Numbered from the stretch's first letter, positions 1 to 9,397 are shown. The stretch is DNA of 64,000 nucleotides from Paenibacillus sp. Root444D2 (GCF_001426375.1 NZ_LMEO01000045.1:1112452-1176451); one strand, 5' to 3'. The notes: generated by a model from the letters alone, not told the origin. Numbers and translations are program-made.

Positions 1-38
1 GAGCCTATTCTACCGTTGACTGAGATAGGCTCATTTTC
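1..38 (+). terminator. Possible terminator hairpin at left edge
   Basis: GAGCCTAT (1-8) and ATAGGCTC (25-32) are perfect inverted copies, followed by ATTTTCC. This may end a rightward gene lying left of the window. The edge cuts off any evidence of that gene, so the call is weak. Confidence 0.35.
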
Positions 39-97
39 CAAGCCTATCGTATGCGAAAACCCTAGCAAGGCAGGAATTGGCCACCTGCCAACAAGAC

Positions 98-147
98 AAA
101 AAAGAGCAAACACCCAACAGCCTACGCTGCGTGGGTGTTTGCTCTTT
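98..147 (-). terminator. Rho-independent terminator of the lactonase gene
   Basis: A 16-bp perfect stem (101-116 with 132-147, core GAGCAAACACCCA) encloses a 15-base loop. Read on the minus strand it is followed by a T-rich tract, just downstream of the stop codon at 153. Confidence 0.85.
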
Positions 148-152
148 ATGTC

Positions 153-1238
153 CTAAAGAAACTTAATGCAAACCGGTCGCGATACCGCTACCGTTTGCCC
201 TGTTTCACGCAGCATTCCAGTGTCCGCATCGATGCGGAATACTGTAATGCTGTTCGAGTCCTGGTTCGCCGCGAGGAGGAACTCCCCCTGCGGTGACAAA
301 GCAAAGTTCCGCGGCGTCCGCCCGAGCGTCGCCTGCCAACCCACGACCGACAGCGTGCCGCTTTGTCGGTCAACTTCATAAACCGCGATACTATCGTGTC
401 CGCGGTTAGATGCATACACATAACGGCCATCCTCGGAGAGATGGATGTCCGCACATGTACTTTCGCCGCTGAAGCCTTCCGGCAGCGTCGAAATGCTCTG
501 CAGCGCGGTCAGAACTCCCGCGTCGGCCTCATAGCCCAGCACGGTAACCGTGCTGTCCAGCTCATTGATCGCGTACACGTACCGACTGTCCGCGCTATAA
601 ACCAAATGCCGCGGGCCTGCGCCCGGCTTCATCGCCGCATCGCCATGCGGCAGAAGCAAGCCGCTCTCCGCGTCGATACTGCTAACCACCAGCCGATCAA
701 GGCCCAGATCGGCTGAAATCGCATACCGATTGTTCGGTGCCGGAACAATCGAGTGTGCATGCGGAGCCTCTTGGCGATCCGCACGCGGCCCTAATGGGCC
801 TTCATGCTTCACCAACTGCGTATGCTCGCCAAGCCGCCCGTCCGCTTCTACCTGATAAACAGTGACGCTGCCGCTTGAATAATTCGCTACATACACTGTT
901 CGGTTAGTCTGGTCCAAGCTGATATAACAAGGAGCAGCTCCGTCCGTAGGCTGCTGATTCAACTTCTTCAGCCTCCCGGTGCCGGCTTCTATCGCATAAG
1001 CTGCCGCGGAGCCTCCGAAACGACCATTATACGTTTCGGTCTCACTCACCGCATACAATATCGTCCGCGCATCATTCAGTGCAAGGAAGGAGGCATTCGG
1101 TAAATCCGTATACGATTCCACCAACCTCATTTCTCCGTTCAAAGGATTGAACGCATACAATGAAATCCCATTTGCATTGCGCTCATCTGTATAGGAACCC
1201 ACATAGACATACAATTCTTTCTGTTCTCCTACTGACAT
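153..1238 (-). CDS. Lactonase family protein, seven-bladed beta-propeller
   Basis: Resembles the YkgB/Pgl 6-phosphogluconolactonase family: about 361 residues, repeated blade signatures (YAVSETE, YVANYSSGSVTVY, YVYASNRGHDSIAVYEV, LLAANQDSNSITVF) and a PHAHS motif near residues 159-163 in the usual active-site region. The protein opens with YVGSYT and has no signal peptide, so it is probably cytoplasmic. The ATG at 1238 is preferred over an in-frame TTG six bases upstream because GTGGAGG lies about 10 bases before it. It stands alone with its own terminator. The substrate is inferred only; in this family it may be 6-phosphogluconolactone or another sugar lactone. Confidence 0.82.
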   Translation of the reverse strand: MSVGEQKELYVYVGSYTDERNANGISLYAFNPLNGEMRLVESYTDLPNASFLALNDARTILYAVSETETYNGRFGGSAAAYAIEAGTGRLKKLNQQPTDGAAPCYISLDQTNRTVYVANYSSGSVTVYQVEADGRLGEHTQLVKHEGPLGPRADRQEAPHAHSIVPAPNNRYAISADLGLDRLVVSSIDAESGLLLPHGDAAMKPGAGPRHLVYSADSRYVYAINELDSTVTVLGYEADAGVLTALQSISTLPEGFSGESTCADIHLSEDGRYVYASNRGHDSIAVYEVDRQSGTLSVVGWQATLGRTPRNFALSPQGEFLLAANQDSNSITVFRIDADTGMLRETGQTVAVSRPVCIKFL

Positions 1239-1313
1239 TAGCAACCAGCCTCCACGATAGCGATTTCTGCTATAAATAGTGTCACTTCTATTGTACTCAT
1301 TTCCTACTTCATC

Positions 1314-1952
1314 TCATAATCCTGCTTTCTTGACTTTACTACCCACCCGCATCTTACGCCAAACCGCAGTGATCACCATAGCAATCACCGCCCCATACAA
1401 AGCAAGCTCCATATCGTGGTGCGTATCCCAGGGATCACCTTGTGTTCCGAGGAACAACGTCCCAATCTCAGGAGCCACAAGCAGCGCCACCCACATTTCA
1501 ATAAGCTCATAAAAAGCCCCCATTGCCAACACGATGACACAAGTAATCACATAAAGCCATTTACTGCCTAGCCGCGTCCATGCACTCATCGCTTCCCGAA
1601 TCGGATAGGCAAGGAGCAATCCAAAGCTGAAATGCACCAAACGGTCATAATGATCACGTTCCGTATGAAGAATTAGCTTCAACCAAACATCCACCCAATT
1701 CTCGTTATACGAATAATGAGCCCCAAATGTATGCAGCAACAGGAACAAAGCAATCCATGCATAAGACAGATTTGTAAATGAAAAAAACTTATACGTACTT
1801 ACAAGTCCAATTAGCGCTGCCCATATCAGCAGATTTTCCAGAACCCAGTCATACCTGCTGTAAGGCTCCACCGCCAGCCAAATCCATATCCCTACATACA
1901 GAACGATCATCATTTGCAAAAACCAGTTTTTAGTGAATGAAATGGTTTGCAT
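1314..1952 (-). CDS. YjdF-type (DUF2238) integral membrane protein
   Basis: About 212 residues with roughly six hydrophobic segments (about 12-28, 40-56, 63-78, 106-120, 132-156, 184-198). Family signatures are clear: ERDHYDRLVHF at 98-108, FYELIEM at 147-153 and GTQGDPWDTHHDM at 169-181. These conserved charged and histidine residues sit beside membrane segments and could bind a metal or ion, but the family function is not established. The start is supported by AAGGGGGAC about 7 bases upstream. It is co-directional with the lactonase and VanW genes, with gaps of about 75-85 bp, so cotranscription is possible but not shown. Confidence 0.8.
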   Translation of the reverse strand: MQTISFTKNWFLQMMIVLYVGIWIWLAVEPYSRYDWVLENLLIWAALIGLVSTYKFFSFTNLSYAWIALFLLLHTFGAHYSYNENWVDVWLKLILHTERDHYDRLVHFSFGLLLAYPIREAMSAWTRLGSKWLYVITCVIVLAMGAFYELIEMWVALLVAPEIGTLFLGTQGDPWDTHHDMELALYGAVIAMVITAVWRKMRVGSKVKKAGL

Positions 1953-2037
1953 GGCTTAGTCCCCCTTGTTATTTCTATAAACTCAGGTTACCTCGCCACT
2001 ATCTTTTCCAAAAGTACTAACTTCAACTAGTACCTTT

Positions 2038-2841
2038 TTAAGACGTATTGAACAAGTCATACTTCACTTCAGAGAAGTTATGAATCATTTGCTCCTCCGC
2101 AGCTATGTTTCCAGTTCTTTTATCAACAACCTTGCGCCAAATTTCATTTTCACGATAGTTCCGGCCCTCTTTCTCAAGAAAACGGTGGTTTCTCTCCTCG
2201 ATATGATAGGCATGCGGTAAAAGCACGTCACAATGTACAGACCCTTTCAAATGCTCATCCGTCAGCCACAACCGGAACTGGAAAGTATGCTGGGTAGCAT
2301 TATAAATGCGCAGGTCGATATAATTGTAAAATACACTCGCTCCGCTCCCAAAAGGTAGAACCCGATGATCATCCGGAAATGGATCAAAGCTGTGGTGATG
2401 CCGCTCCACGACTTGAAGTGGGGTATGCAAAGCCATCCAAAATAGCAAATTGCCCAACTGGCATATCCCGCCTCCAACACCACGTTTCACACCGCCTTGC
2501 GATAACAGCAGGCCTTCTATGTAGCCTTTAGCCGACGTCGTTTTCCCAACTAATTTCCAGAAGGAAAAGGTTTCACCTGGTCGAATCACAATGCCATCCA
2601 TACGTCCAACGCTGATCCGAAGATTTGTAATTTTGTTTTCTTGTAAAATAGGATCAGAAGAACCGAGCTTTCTTCGCAGTAAGGATTGGTGCTTTTTGCA
2701 AGTATAGGGAAGCGCATGGACAACTCTATGCTTAGCGTAGGTAATCGATGGATTCAAATTCTTGAAGTGCCGTTTAAGTCTCAACTGGGCAATTCGCAAG
2801 CGATAAAGCACGGGAAACAAGCTTAGTAACTTTTGCTTCAT
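2038..2841 (-). CDS. VanW family protein
   Basis: About 267 residues with the VanW core: PGETFSFW near residues 88-95, GGGICQLGNLLFW at 123-135, HHHSFDPFP, then LPFGSGASVFYNYIDLR. VanW domains occur in glycopeptide-resistance clusters and in many cell-wall-associated proteins; their biochemical role is unsettled. The N-terminus is basic with no convincing signal peptide. The ATG at 2841 is chosen because AAGGAAGG lies about 8 bases before it, whereas an upstream in-frame GTG directly abuts that site. With no vanA/vanB-type ligase nearby there is no reason to infer antibiotic resistance. Confidence 0.85.
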   Translation of the reverse strand: MKQKLLSLFPVLYRLRIAQLRLKRHFKNLNPSITYAKHRVVHALPYTCKKHQSLLRRKLGSSDPILQENKITNLRISVGRMDGIVIRPGETFSFWKLVGKTTSAKGYIEGLLLSQGGVKRGVGGGICQLGNLLFWMALHTPLQVVERHHHSFDPFPDDHRVLPFGSGASVFYNYIDLRIYNATQHTFQFRLWLTDEHLKGSVHCDVLLPHAYHIEERNHRFLEKEGRNYRENEIWRKVVDKRTGNIAAEEQMIHNFSEVKYDLFNTS

Positions 2842-2951
2842 CCTATCCACCTTCCTTTTTCAACCAAAATAGGTTCATCCTGCAAGCTAATAAATCTCTA
2901 ATTAAGATGTTCCATCCATCGATTTGGTTCAATGACTTAAGGCGTAATTTC

Positions 2952-5459
2952 CTAAGGACGAAGCTCGTAAAAAATCGGCGTTACCTCACTACCCTCATAT
3001 ACATGCAAAATATGGCTCTTATATTCCTTCATCTCAGATAACGTCGCGATCAAGAAAGCGTGAGAGGTATTTCCTTTCTCTACCTCTGTCTCTTTCTCTA
3101 TCCCAAATCCAGTCTCAGCCCTTGTCTCTTCCACTATCTCTGCGTTGGTCCCCCCATCTCTTACCTCTTCCAAAGTAACATAAGCAAACCGCCCCCAAGG
3201 CGCAGCAGTAAGTCCAACTTGCGGATCAATCCAATAACGAATCTGGAGTCCGTAAAACCAAGCCATCTTCAAGGCCTGCTCGGCAAAAGCCCCTGTTCCA
3301 TACAAGTGAATGGCACATGTCCCATTCTCTTTTACCCTTTGAATCGTCTCAAACAACATCACCTGGGTACCAAACCCATCTTGAAGCCGCAAATAGTATG
3401 TATATAAATAATACGGAAATCGTCTAGTCACAAGGCCCTGCGGCCAATTCGCATTCAAAATCGACGGCCCATAGTTACAGGAATTCAAAAATGCTTCAGG
3501 CCCCTGCGCGAACCATTCCTCGGCCACATCTTCACAAATCGGTGCAATGTACTCGGTACAGAAATTGTCCTGATGCGTTAAATCCCCCAGCAACCGCGCT
3601 TCGTCTGGTCTCGGCATATCGAGAACACGGTGCAGCGGCTTGCTCCACTCCACAGGCTGTAAGGATGCGCGCTGCAATCGCCCCTCTTTCTGCTGCAGCA
3701 GATAGGCATAATAACCTTGGAACGCCAAAGCACCTTCTTGGCATGCCCGTTTCATCGCATACTCTTCTTCTGTACGTTTCAGTTCTGCCGTAATCGGTCC
3801 AATTTGACCGAACTCACCTTCAGCATAACGCAGCGTCGAACCGAAATCGCCCATCATGAGCTCCTCCAAAAAAGCCGGCGTCCTTGCGATGCGTCTCCCC
3901 TCATCACTTCCCCCGCTACGCGAGCGCAGCATACTACGGATATCCATACCGCGCATGCTCAGTTCATCCAGCCGATTAGCGCCAACAGCAAGCAAATGCG
4001 TCATTTGCGGCTTATGTCCAGCTAAGCTTACGATTTTTTCTAATGATTTTTGTATGGTTCCATGAAAGCCAATATCGACCGTTACCAACCGTTCAGGCGA
4101 ACCAAACTCTTGCTTCAAATAACTTACAAAAAGCTGCCTATGCCGCTGCACAGACGCCATAATCTTAGTTTGTATAGGTGCACTTCGTAGAAAACCCACA
4201 ACTTGATCGTAGATCGAGCTTCCATTTTCGCCAACCATATACTTGCAATTTTCAATTCTTTCCTCCAAAAACGCTTCAAAATGAACGCCTTCCTCGCTGA
4301 TATCGAGTACCTCGAGTAGCTCGCCTATTTCCAAACCGTGAATACCTAGCAAAAGCGCTAGCTCATCATCACCAAAGCTCTCCAGTCCTGCCAAAAAAGT
4401 AGCTTGTCTGGAAACATAGATCGGCTTAATCTGAAGGTCAATACCTCGAATACGCGCAGCATTTTCAAGCATCGGCGCTAACAAATAAGCTTCTCTCATT
4501 AGTGGATGAACAGTCTGGATGCCCTCATCCACGCATTGATCAATGACCCATTCACACAGGGCTTGCAAGAACGGTCCTATTACACTGGTACCTATCTTAT
4601 AAAAAAAACGATCAAGCTCCCCCATTCCAACCGTCATATCCGAGGCTTCAGCTAACTTGCGCAGGGATTTCCATTCCGGCAGTACATGTCCATGTCTAAC
4701 AAATTCCCAGTGCTGCAAGCTCTCGAAATGCTCAGGAACGACATGGTAGTGAATGCTCCTTATTTCTTCTTTGGAGGCACCTTCCACATCTGCGGCTATA
4801 TTGTCGCCAATATGTACAATAGCGTGACTCGTGATCTTAGGGTAAAGTTCCTTCAACCTGGCGAATAAATGCCCCGATGACTTCCCTTCATGTTCCTCTG
4901 AAGAAACAAGCAATGTATCCACACTTGATAAATCTAGACCTGCTGATGAAAGAATCCAACGCAGCTGCGCTGAGGATAAATACATATCCGATAACAGCGC
5001 TACCGGAATCTGTTTGCTTTTACAAGCAGCTAACAATGACGCCACATGTGGGTTCACATAGCAAACTTCCGCCTCGATCTGGACTTCTATCTGAGCCATC
5101 TTATCCCTGTTGCAGATTCCTTCCGGCATCTCAGCATAAATGAGTTCCAAAGTGACCTCGCCAAAGCCCGTTGCGGCAGTTTGCCGATCACGAGCTTTGT
5201 TCTCAGCACGAATCCGCATCTCTTTGAAAGCAGCTGGCGTTATGGATGCCTTCAGGCAGCCAATACGGTGAGCTTTTTCAGCAACCAGAACAAAAACATC
5301 AGAGGGATTCGCACATGTACGAAATAATAGTGTATCGAAAATATCCAAACTGAGCAGCTCAATCGCGTCGATATCGCCAATCAAGCTGCTTAGAAAGCGA
5401 TCTTTTTTCCATAAATGAAGATCAGTAAAGCTTATATTTGTATGCGGTACCTCCAGCAT
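2952..5459 (-). CDS. Large HAD-superfamily protein (COG5610-like)
   Basis: An 835-residue protein. The N-terminal third is HAD-like, with motif I as LSLDIFDTLLF (D39, F41, D42, T43) and a late acidic motif HIGDNIAADVEGA near residue 220. The middle third resembles the helical half of COG5610 proteins of polysaccharide and glycosyltransferase loci (SRQATFLAGLES, TVDIGFHGTIQKSL). Near the C-terminus is a charged, low-complexity stretch rich in E, T and G. AAGGAGG lies six bases before the ATG, a strong start. It is divergent from a GT2 glycosyltransferase, so a role in glycan or surface-polymer modification is plausible. Motif I has Phe where classical HAD phosphatases have the second Asp, so catalysis is uncertain. 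Confidence 0.72.
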   Translation of the reverse strand: MLEVPHTNISFTDLHLWKKDRFLSSLIGDIDAIELLSLDIFDTLLFRTCANPSDVFVLVAEKAHRIGCLKASITPAAFKEMRIRAENKARDRQTAATGFGEVTLELIYAEMPEGICNRDKMAQIEVQIEAEVCYVNPHVASLLAACKSKQIPVALLSDMYLSSAQLRWILSSAGLDLSSVDTLLVSSEEHEGKSSGHLFARLKELYPKITSHAIVHIGDNIAADVEGASKEEIRSIHYHVVPEHFESLQHWEFVRHGHVLPEWKSLRKLAEASDMTVGMGELDRFFYKIGTSVIGPFLQALCEWVIDQCVDEGIQTVHPLMREAYLLAPMLENAARIRGIDLQIKPIYVSRQATFLAGLESFGDDELALLLGIHGLEIGELLEVLDISEEGVHFEAFLEERIENCKYMVGENGSSIYDQVVGFLRSAPIQTKIMASVQRHRQLFVSYLKQEFGSPERLVTVDIGFHGTIQKSLEKIVSLAGHKPQMTHLLAVGANRLDELSMRGMDIRSMLRSRSGGSDEGRRIARTPAFLEELMMGDFGSTLRYAEGEFGQIGPITAELKRTEEEYAMKRACQEGALAFQGYYAYLLQQKEGRLQRASLQPVEWSKPLHRVLDMPRPDEARLLGDLTHQDNFCTEYIAPICEDVAEEWFAQGPEAFLNSCNYGPSILNANWPQGLVTRRFPYYLYTYYLRLQDGFGTQVMLFETIQRVKENGTCAIHLYGTGAFAEQALKMAWFYGLQIRYWIDPQVGLTAAPWGRFAYVTLEEVRDGGTNAEIVEETRAETGFGIEKETEVEKGNTSHAFLIATLSEMKEYKSHILHVYEGSEVTPIFYELRP

Positions 5460-5556
5460 TAGGAACCTCCTTAATTATTCTTTGTAACTTATATTTGAGA
5501 AGTACACCAAAATTGAGGTAAGCTTAAAATACCATAATTCGGAGGTGCGCTTTTTC

Positions 5557-6372
5557 ATGTCATTTCAGCCATTAGTATCCATTATTATCCCTACGTATAA
5601 TCGCCAAATTGAACTCGCTGAGCTCGCAGAATCATTATACCGCCAAACGTACAAAAACCTGCAAATTATCATCGTTAACGATTGCGGCCCCTCCGTCGAT
5701 TTCATTCAGGAATTATACCCGGAACTGGCTATTCAAATCATCAATATGCCGCAAAACTTGAAGCATGTTCATGCGCGCAACCGCGGATTGCAAGAGGTGA
5801 AAGGCGATTACATCATGCTTTGTGATGACGACGATCTGCTGCTTCCGATCCATATCGAGCGCATGCTGCAAGAAATTGAAGGCTATGACCTCGTCTATCC
5901 AGATGTAGAAATTTTCGATTATGTTTATGAAAATAACGCCCGTTCCATCACAGATCGGTTCGTTTTTGCTTATGAATTCGATGTGCCTGCGATGCGCAGG
6001 TTTTCGACCTTCTTTTCTTCCGGCTGTATATTTCGACCCGAGGTTATCAATGCTCTTGGCTCTTTTGACACGGACGTATTTCATTATTGGGACTGGGATT
6101 TCTTCTTACGGGCAACCGATCAATTCCGCGTGAAACGTGCGCCAATAGCCAGCGTACTCTATGCATTTTCGCAGCAAGGCAGCAGCAATATGTCAGGTCA
6201 ATTAGACAATATGCGCCCCTTTTTGGACATGCTCTCAGCCAAGCATCAACTTGGTGAATTGCCAACGAAAAATTTCTTCCTCCTGCTGGAAGAACCGGAA
6301 GTAAAAGCGCGCCAAGCAGTGACCGAAATCATCTGGGACGGGAAACCGATTCGTTCTCGCTTATCCAAATAA
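5557..6372 (+). CDS. Family 2 glycosyltransferase
   Basis: A GT-A fold protein of about 271 residues. It begins PLVSIIIPTYNR, has ARNRG at about 73-77 and the nucleotide-sugar/metal motif as CDDDD at about 90-93, followed by an acidic acceptor-region motif (YWDWDFFLRA). There are no membrane segments, so it acts at the cytoplasmic face. The ATG at 5557 is preferred: GGAGGT ends 10 bases upstream, and the earlier in-frame GTG overlaps that site. Divergent from the HAD-type gene. Its stop overlaps the convergent AraC gene by 12 bp with no terminator visible between them. Donor and acceptor cannot be told. Confidence 0.88.
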   Translation: MSFQPLVSIIIPTYNRQIELAELAESLYRQTYKNLQIIIVNDCGPSVDFIQELYPELAIQIINMPQNLKHVHARNRGLQEVKGDYIMLCDDDDLLLPIHIERMLQEIEGYDLVYPDVEIFDYVYENNARSITDRFVFAYEFDVPAMRRFSTFFSSGCIFRPEVINALGSFDTDVFHYWDWDFFLRATDQFRVKRAPIASVLYAFSQQGSSNMSGQLDNMRPFLDMLSAKHQLGELPTKNFFLLLEEPEVKARQAVTEIIWDGKPIRSRLSK

Positions 6373-7206
6373 GCTTTTGGCATAAAAGCTTCGAAACTCG
6401 CTTGGCGTCATTCCTTCATGTTCTTGAAACCGCTGGTTGAAATAACTCGCGCTGGCATAACCTGATTCCTTGGCGATGTCTTTGATCGGCCAGTTCTCCT
6501 TCTCAATTAAACGCTGCTTAGCAAATTGAATGCGGCAAAGTGTAATGAAGGAGAGTGGCGTCATAGACATGGCTTTACGAAACAATTTGCAGAAATAGTA
6601 CGTACTTACGCCTGTGAGCTCCGCCCATTCTTCCAAGATGAACGGTTCACAGGCTTTTTGCTGCATGGAGGGAAGTAAGGCGAGAATGCGATCCACGGAT
6701 TCCATCCCGCGATTTCCCGTTAAAGGCGCCGCATAGCTTATGAATTCGCACAATATCTTATACGTCAGCGTCGAGAGATTCGTTGTCCGAAGAATGCTAT
6801 TCGTCTCTGCCTCCAGCAGCAGCTCGTGAAACGCTTCTTCAAGCTCATTCCAACGCTTTAACGTCCACAAGGTACGTAGAAATCCTCGTTCCAGCATAAA
6901 CTCCTTGATATGATTTCCATAAAAATGAAACCACCGGACATCCCAAGGATCTTCCTTCGAGCTGTAGTATTTTTGTTCTTGGTACGGAAAATACAGAAAA
7001 GCATCCCCTTTTTGAATAGGATACTGTTCCCCCTCAATTTCGACGTACCCTTTACCTGAAACGATGAAATGCAAGCTAAATGTCTCGCACAACCCTTCGG
7101 GTCGATAGACAGAATGATTGGAGAGATCCTGATACCAGCCAACAGATTCTGGAAAAATGAAATGAGAAGATTGCTGCAATCTTGGCAGCATGACATGCCT
7201 TTGCAT
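6361..7206 (-). CDS. AraC-family regulator with cupin sensor domain
   Basis: About 281 residues: an N-terminal cupin-like ligand-binding domain (FIVSGKGYVEIEG, then GDAFLYFPYQEQKYY) and a C-terminal double helix-turn-helix (about 180-278) ending IAKESGYASASYFNQRFQ then GMTPSEFR, the standard AraC signature. The ATG at 7206 follows AGGAGG by 7 bases; the longer TTG form would start upstream of that site. Divergent from the Gfo/Idh/MocA and aldo/keto reductase genes with 133 bp between, so it probably regulates them in response to a sugar-like ligand, and perhaps itself. Confidence 0.88.
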   Translation of the reverse strand: MQRHVMLPRLQQSSHFIFPESVGWYQDLSNHSVYRPEGLCETFSLHFIVSGKGYVEIEGEQYPIQKGDAFLYFPYQEQKYYSSKEDPWDVRWFHFYGNHIKEFMLERGFLRTLWTLKRWNELEEAFHELLLEAETNSILRTTNLSTLTYKILCEFISYAAPLTGNRGMESVDRILALLPSMQQKACEPFILEEWAELTGVSTYYFCKLFRKAMSMTPLSFITLCRIQFAKQRLIEKENWPIKDIAKESGYASASYFNQRFQEHEGMTPSEFRSFYAKSLFG

Positions 7207-7229
7207 CTTTACGCCTCCTCTTCTAAATG

Positions 7230-7307
7230 ACAATATTCCGATACTGGGTGCAATATATTATCATATTCATTTTAAATAACTCGTTTTATAATAACAATAT
7301 ACCGTTA
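7230..7307. promoter_or_regulatory. Paired direct repeats, candidate AraC operator
   Basis: ACAATATTCCGATA (7230-7243) recurs as ACAATATACCGTTA (7294-7307), 12 of 14 identical, exactly 64 bp apart (about six helical turns). Both lie in the region between the divergent AraC and dehydrogenase genes. AraC-type proteins bind direct repeats, so these are candidate operator half-sites. No clear -35/-10 pair was picked out. Confidence 0.45.
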
Positions 7308-7339
7308 TCAAATATTTTACAAAAAGGAGAAGTGCTGTA

Positions 7340-8341
7340 ATGACAAAGCTTCGTTGGGGAATTTTAGGTTGCGCCAATATAGCCATAAGGGCTTGTATTC
7401 CTGGTATCAAGCAGTCTCAAACTGGAATTGTAAGCGCTATTGCCAGCCGCAATTTACAGAAGTCACAGGAAACTGCGGCTAAGCTTGATATTCCTAAGGC
7501 TTATGGCAGTTATGAAGAATTGATCGAGGATCCAGATATTGATGCCTTGTACATACCGCTTCCGAACCATCTGCACAAAGAGTGGACGATTCGCGCTGCC
7601 CAGGCTGGAAAGCATGTACTTTGCGAGAAGCCAGCTTCTCTTACTTCAGATGATGTTCAAGAAATGGTCACGGCATGCGAACAAGCAGGGGTGCTTTTTG
7701 CCGAAGCCTTCATGTATAGACACCACCCGCGGTACGAGCGGATCAAAGCTATTATGGACTCCGGTGAAATCGGTGATATTCGCGGCATTCATGGAGTTTT
7801 TACCTTCAGTAATCCGGGAGATAGCAAAAATGTTCGCTTCGTACGCGAATGGGGAGGCGGCGCGCTCTATGACGTAGGCTGTTACCCATTAAGTGCAGCT
7901 AGAATGCTGTTAGGCAGAGAACCTGAGGCTGTAACCACCCATGCTTTCTTCTCACCTGAGCATGATAACGTCGATATGATGATGTCCGGCTTAGTTGAAT
8001 TTAGCGGCAATGTCGCGCTAACCTTTGACTGCGGGATGTGGGCGGCTTTCAGAAATAATATTGAAGTGCTAGGCACACTGGGGCGCATTGAAATCCCTTC
8101 GGCTTTTATAACGCCAACTGAAGAATCTGGTCACTTTAAAGTATTTGTTGGAAATGAACAACGTGATGAAGAGGTTCCGTTCCTGAACCAATATTCCCTG
8201 CAAGCTGACGACATGGCTTATACTGCTTGGGGTGAGAAAGCTCCTCGCTTCCCAGCGAGTGATGCTGTTAGCAATATGAAAGTGATTGATGCGTGTCTGA
8301 AGTCAGCTAGAGAGCGTTCTAGAATTGTGATTAATCAATAA
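7340..8341 (+). CDS. Gfo/Idh/MocA family oxidoreductase
   Basis: 333 residues. The N-terminal Rossmann domain has the NAD(P)-binding turn GILGCANIA (7-15), then PLPNHLH and the family hallmark CEKPAS (95-100) with the conserved Lys. The C-terminal alpha/beta domain begins near FMYRHHPRY and contains GGGALYDVGCYPL, where a conserved Asp and Tyr-like residues line the active site. AAAAGGAGA supports the ATG. It is probably a cytosolic sugar or inositol-type dehydrogenase. It is followed after 33 bp by an aldo/keto reductase, suggesting a two-gene operon in which both enzymes act on the same carbohydrate, controlled by the divergent AraC regulator. The substrate is not deducible. Confidence 0.9.
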   Translation: MTKLRWGILGCANIAIRACIPGIKQSQTGIVSAIASRNLQKSQETAAKLDIPKAYGSYEELIEDPDIDALYIPLPNHLHKEWTIRAAQAGKHVLCEKPASLTSDDVQEMVTACEQAGVLFAEAFMYRHHPRYERIKAIMDSGEIGDIRGIHGVFTFSNPGDSKNVRFVREWGGGALYDVGCYPLSAARMLLGREPEAVTTHAFFSPEHDNVDMMMSGLVEFSGNVALTFDCGMWAAFRNNIEVLGTLGRIEIPSAFITPTEESGHFKVFVGNEQRDEEVPFLNQYSLQADDMAYTAWGEKAPRFPASDAVSNMKVIDACLKSARERSRIVINQ

Positions 8342-8374
8342 TCATTCATACAAAGAAAGCAGGGATGATGTCAT

Positions 8375-9313
8375 ATGAAGCACATTCAAATTAAAGGATT
8401 AGATAAACCCGTATCTAAACTGATCATGGGATCGGACTTTTTTAGACTGGACAATGGTCAAGAAGTCAACGATATCCTTGGACATTATTTATCTATTGGC
8501 GGAAACACGATTGACACTGCCTTCATCTATTGCGGCGGCCAGAGCGAGCAAGCGCTTGGGATTTGGCTGGATGAAATGGGCAATCGCGATGATATCAATA
8601 TCTTTACCAAGGGTGCACATCATGATGCTAACGGGCCCCGAGTGAATCCGGAAGCGATTCGCAGTGACCTGTTCACAAGTCTTGAGAGACTGCGCACTGA
8701 CTATATTGATCTCTATGCGCTTCATCGCGATGACCCGGCAACACCTGTCGGCGTTATCCTCGAAGCACTGAATGAACATGTGGAAGCTGGAAGAATCCGC
8801 GCCTTTGGCGGGTCCAACTGGACACATGAACGTCTGCAAGAAGCTGCAGATTATGCCGAGCAGCACGGTCTGATTGGCTTCAGCTTTAGCAGCCCTAACC
8901 TGAGCCTCGCCAAAGCGAACGAGCCATTCTGGGCCGGCTGCGTCTCAACCGATGAAGAGGCGCTGCGCTGGCACGAAGCCAAGCAGTTTCCGCTGCTGTC
9001 CTGGTCTTCGCAGGCACGCGGATTTTTCACTGGACGGTTCACACCGGAGAACCGCGAAAACGCCGACCTCGTCCGTGTCTTCTACAGCGACGAGAACTGG
9101 ACGCGGCTGCGCCGCGCCGAACAGCTGGCACAGGAAAAAGGCGTCAGCGCTATCCAAATCGCGCTCGCCTATGTGCTGAGCCAGCCGTTCCCGGCCTGCG
9201 CGCTCATTGGCCCGCGCAGCGAAGCCGAAATGCACTCATGCCGTGACGGCGCGCAGCTTGTGCTGACTCCGCAGGAGCTGGCATGGCTTGATCTGACCGC
9301 AGCTACTGTGTAG
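8375..9313 (+). CDS. Aldo/keto reductase
   Basis: 312 residues forming one TIM-barrel domain. The catalytic tetrad can be placed as D47 (NTIDTAF), Y52 (FIYCGG), K79 (IFTKGAHH) and H117 (YALHRDD). The NADPH-binding C-terminal part contains LIGPRSEAEM. It follows the dehydrogenase gene closely and is followed by a strong terminator, so it ends the operon. GC content rises clearly in its 3' half compared with the 5' half. This is a cytosolic NADPH-dependent carbonyl reductase; the natural substrate is unknown. Confidence 0.9.
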   Translation: MKHIQIKGLDKPVSKLIMGSDFFRLDNGQEVNDILGHYLSIGGNTIDTAFIYCGGQSEQALGIWLDEMGNRDDINIFTKGAHHDANGPRVNPEAIRSDLFTSLERLRTDYIDLYALHRDDPATPVGVILEALNEHVEAGRIRAFGGSNWTHERLQEAADYAEQHGLIGFSFSSPNLSLAKANEPFWAGCVSTDEEALRWHEAKQFPLLSWSSQARGFFTGRFTPENRENADLVRVFYSDENWTRLRRAEQLAQEKGVSAIQIALAYVLSQPFPACALIGPRSEAEMHSCRDGAQLVLTPQELAWLDLTAATV

Positions 9314-9352
9314 CAGCTGCGCACCTTTGCGGCACCGTTTGTGTGCCGCTTG

Positions 9353-9397
9353 AAACCCTCTCCCCCGGCCGATATATGGCCGGGGGAGAGGGTTTTA
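9353..9397 (+). terminator. Strong terminator after the aldo/keto reductase
   Basis: A GC-rich stem (core CCCTCTCCCCCGGCC with its perfect complement) of about 16-18 bp with a short AT loop, followed by TTTTATG. It closes the dehydrogenase/reductase operon. Confidence 0.92.

Noticed and set aside
2038..2841. Vancomycin resistance determinant
   Set aside because: Only a VanW-domain gene is present, without vanH/A/X/R/S-type partners; VanW domains are widespread outside resistance clusters.
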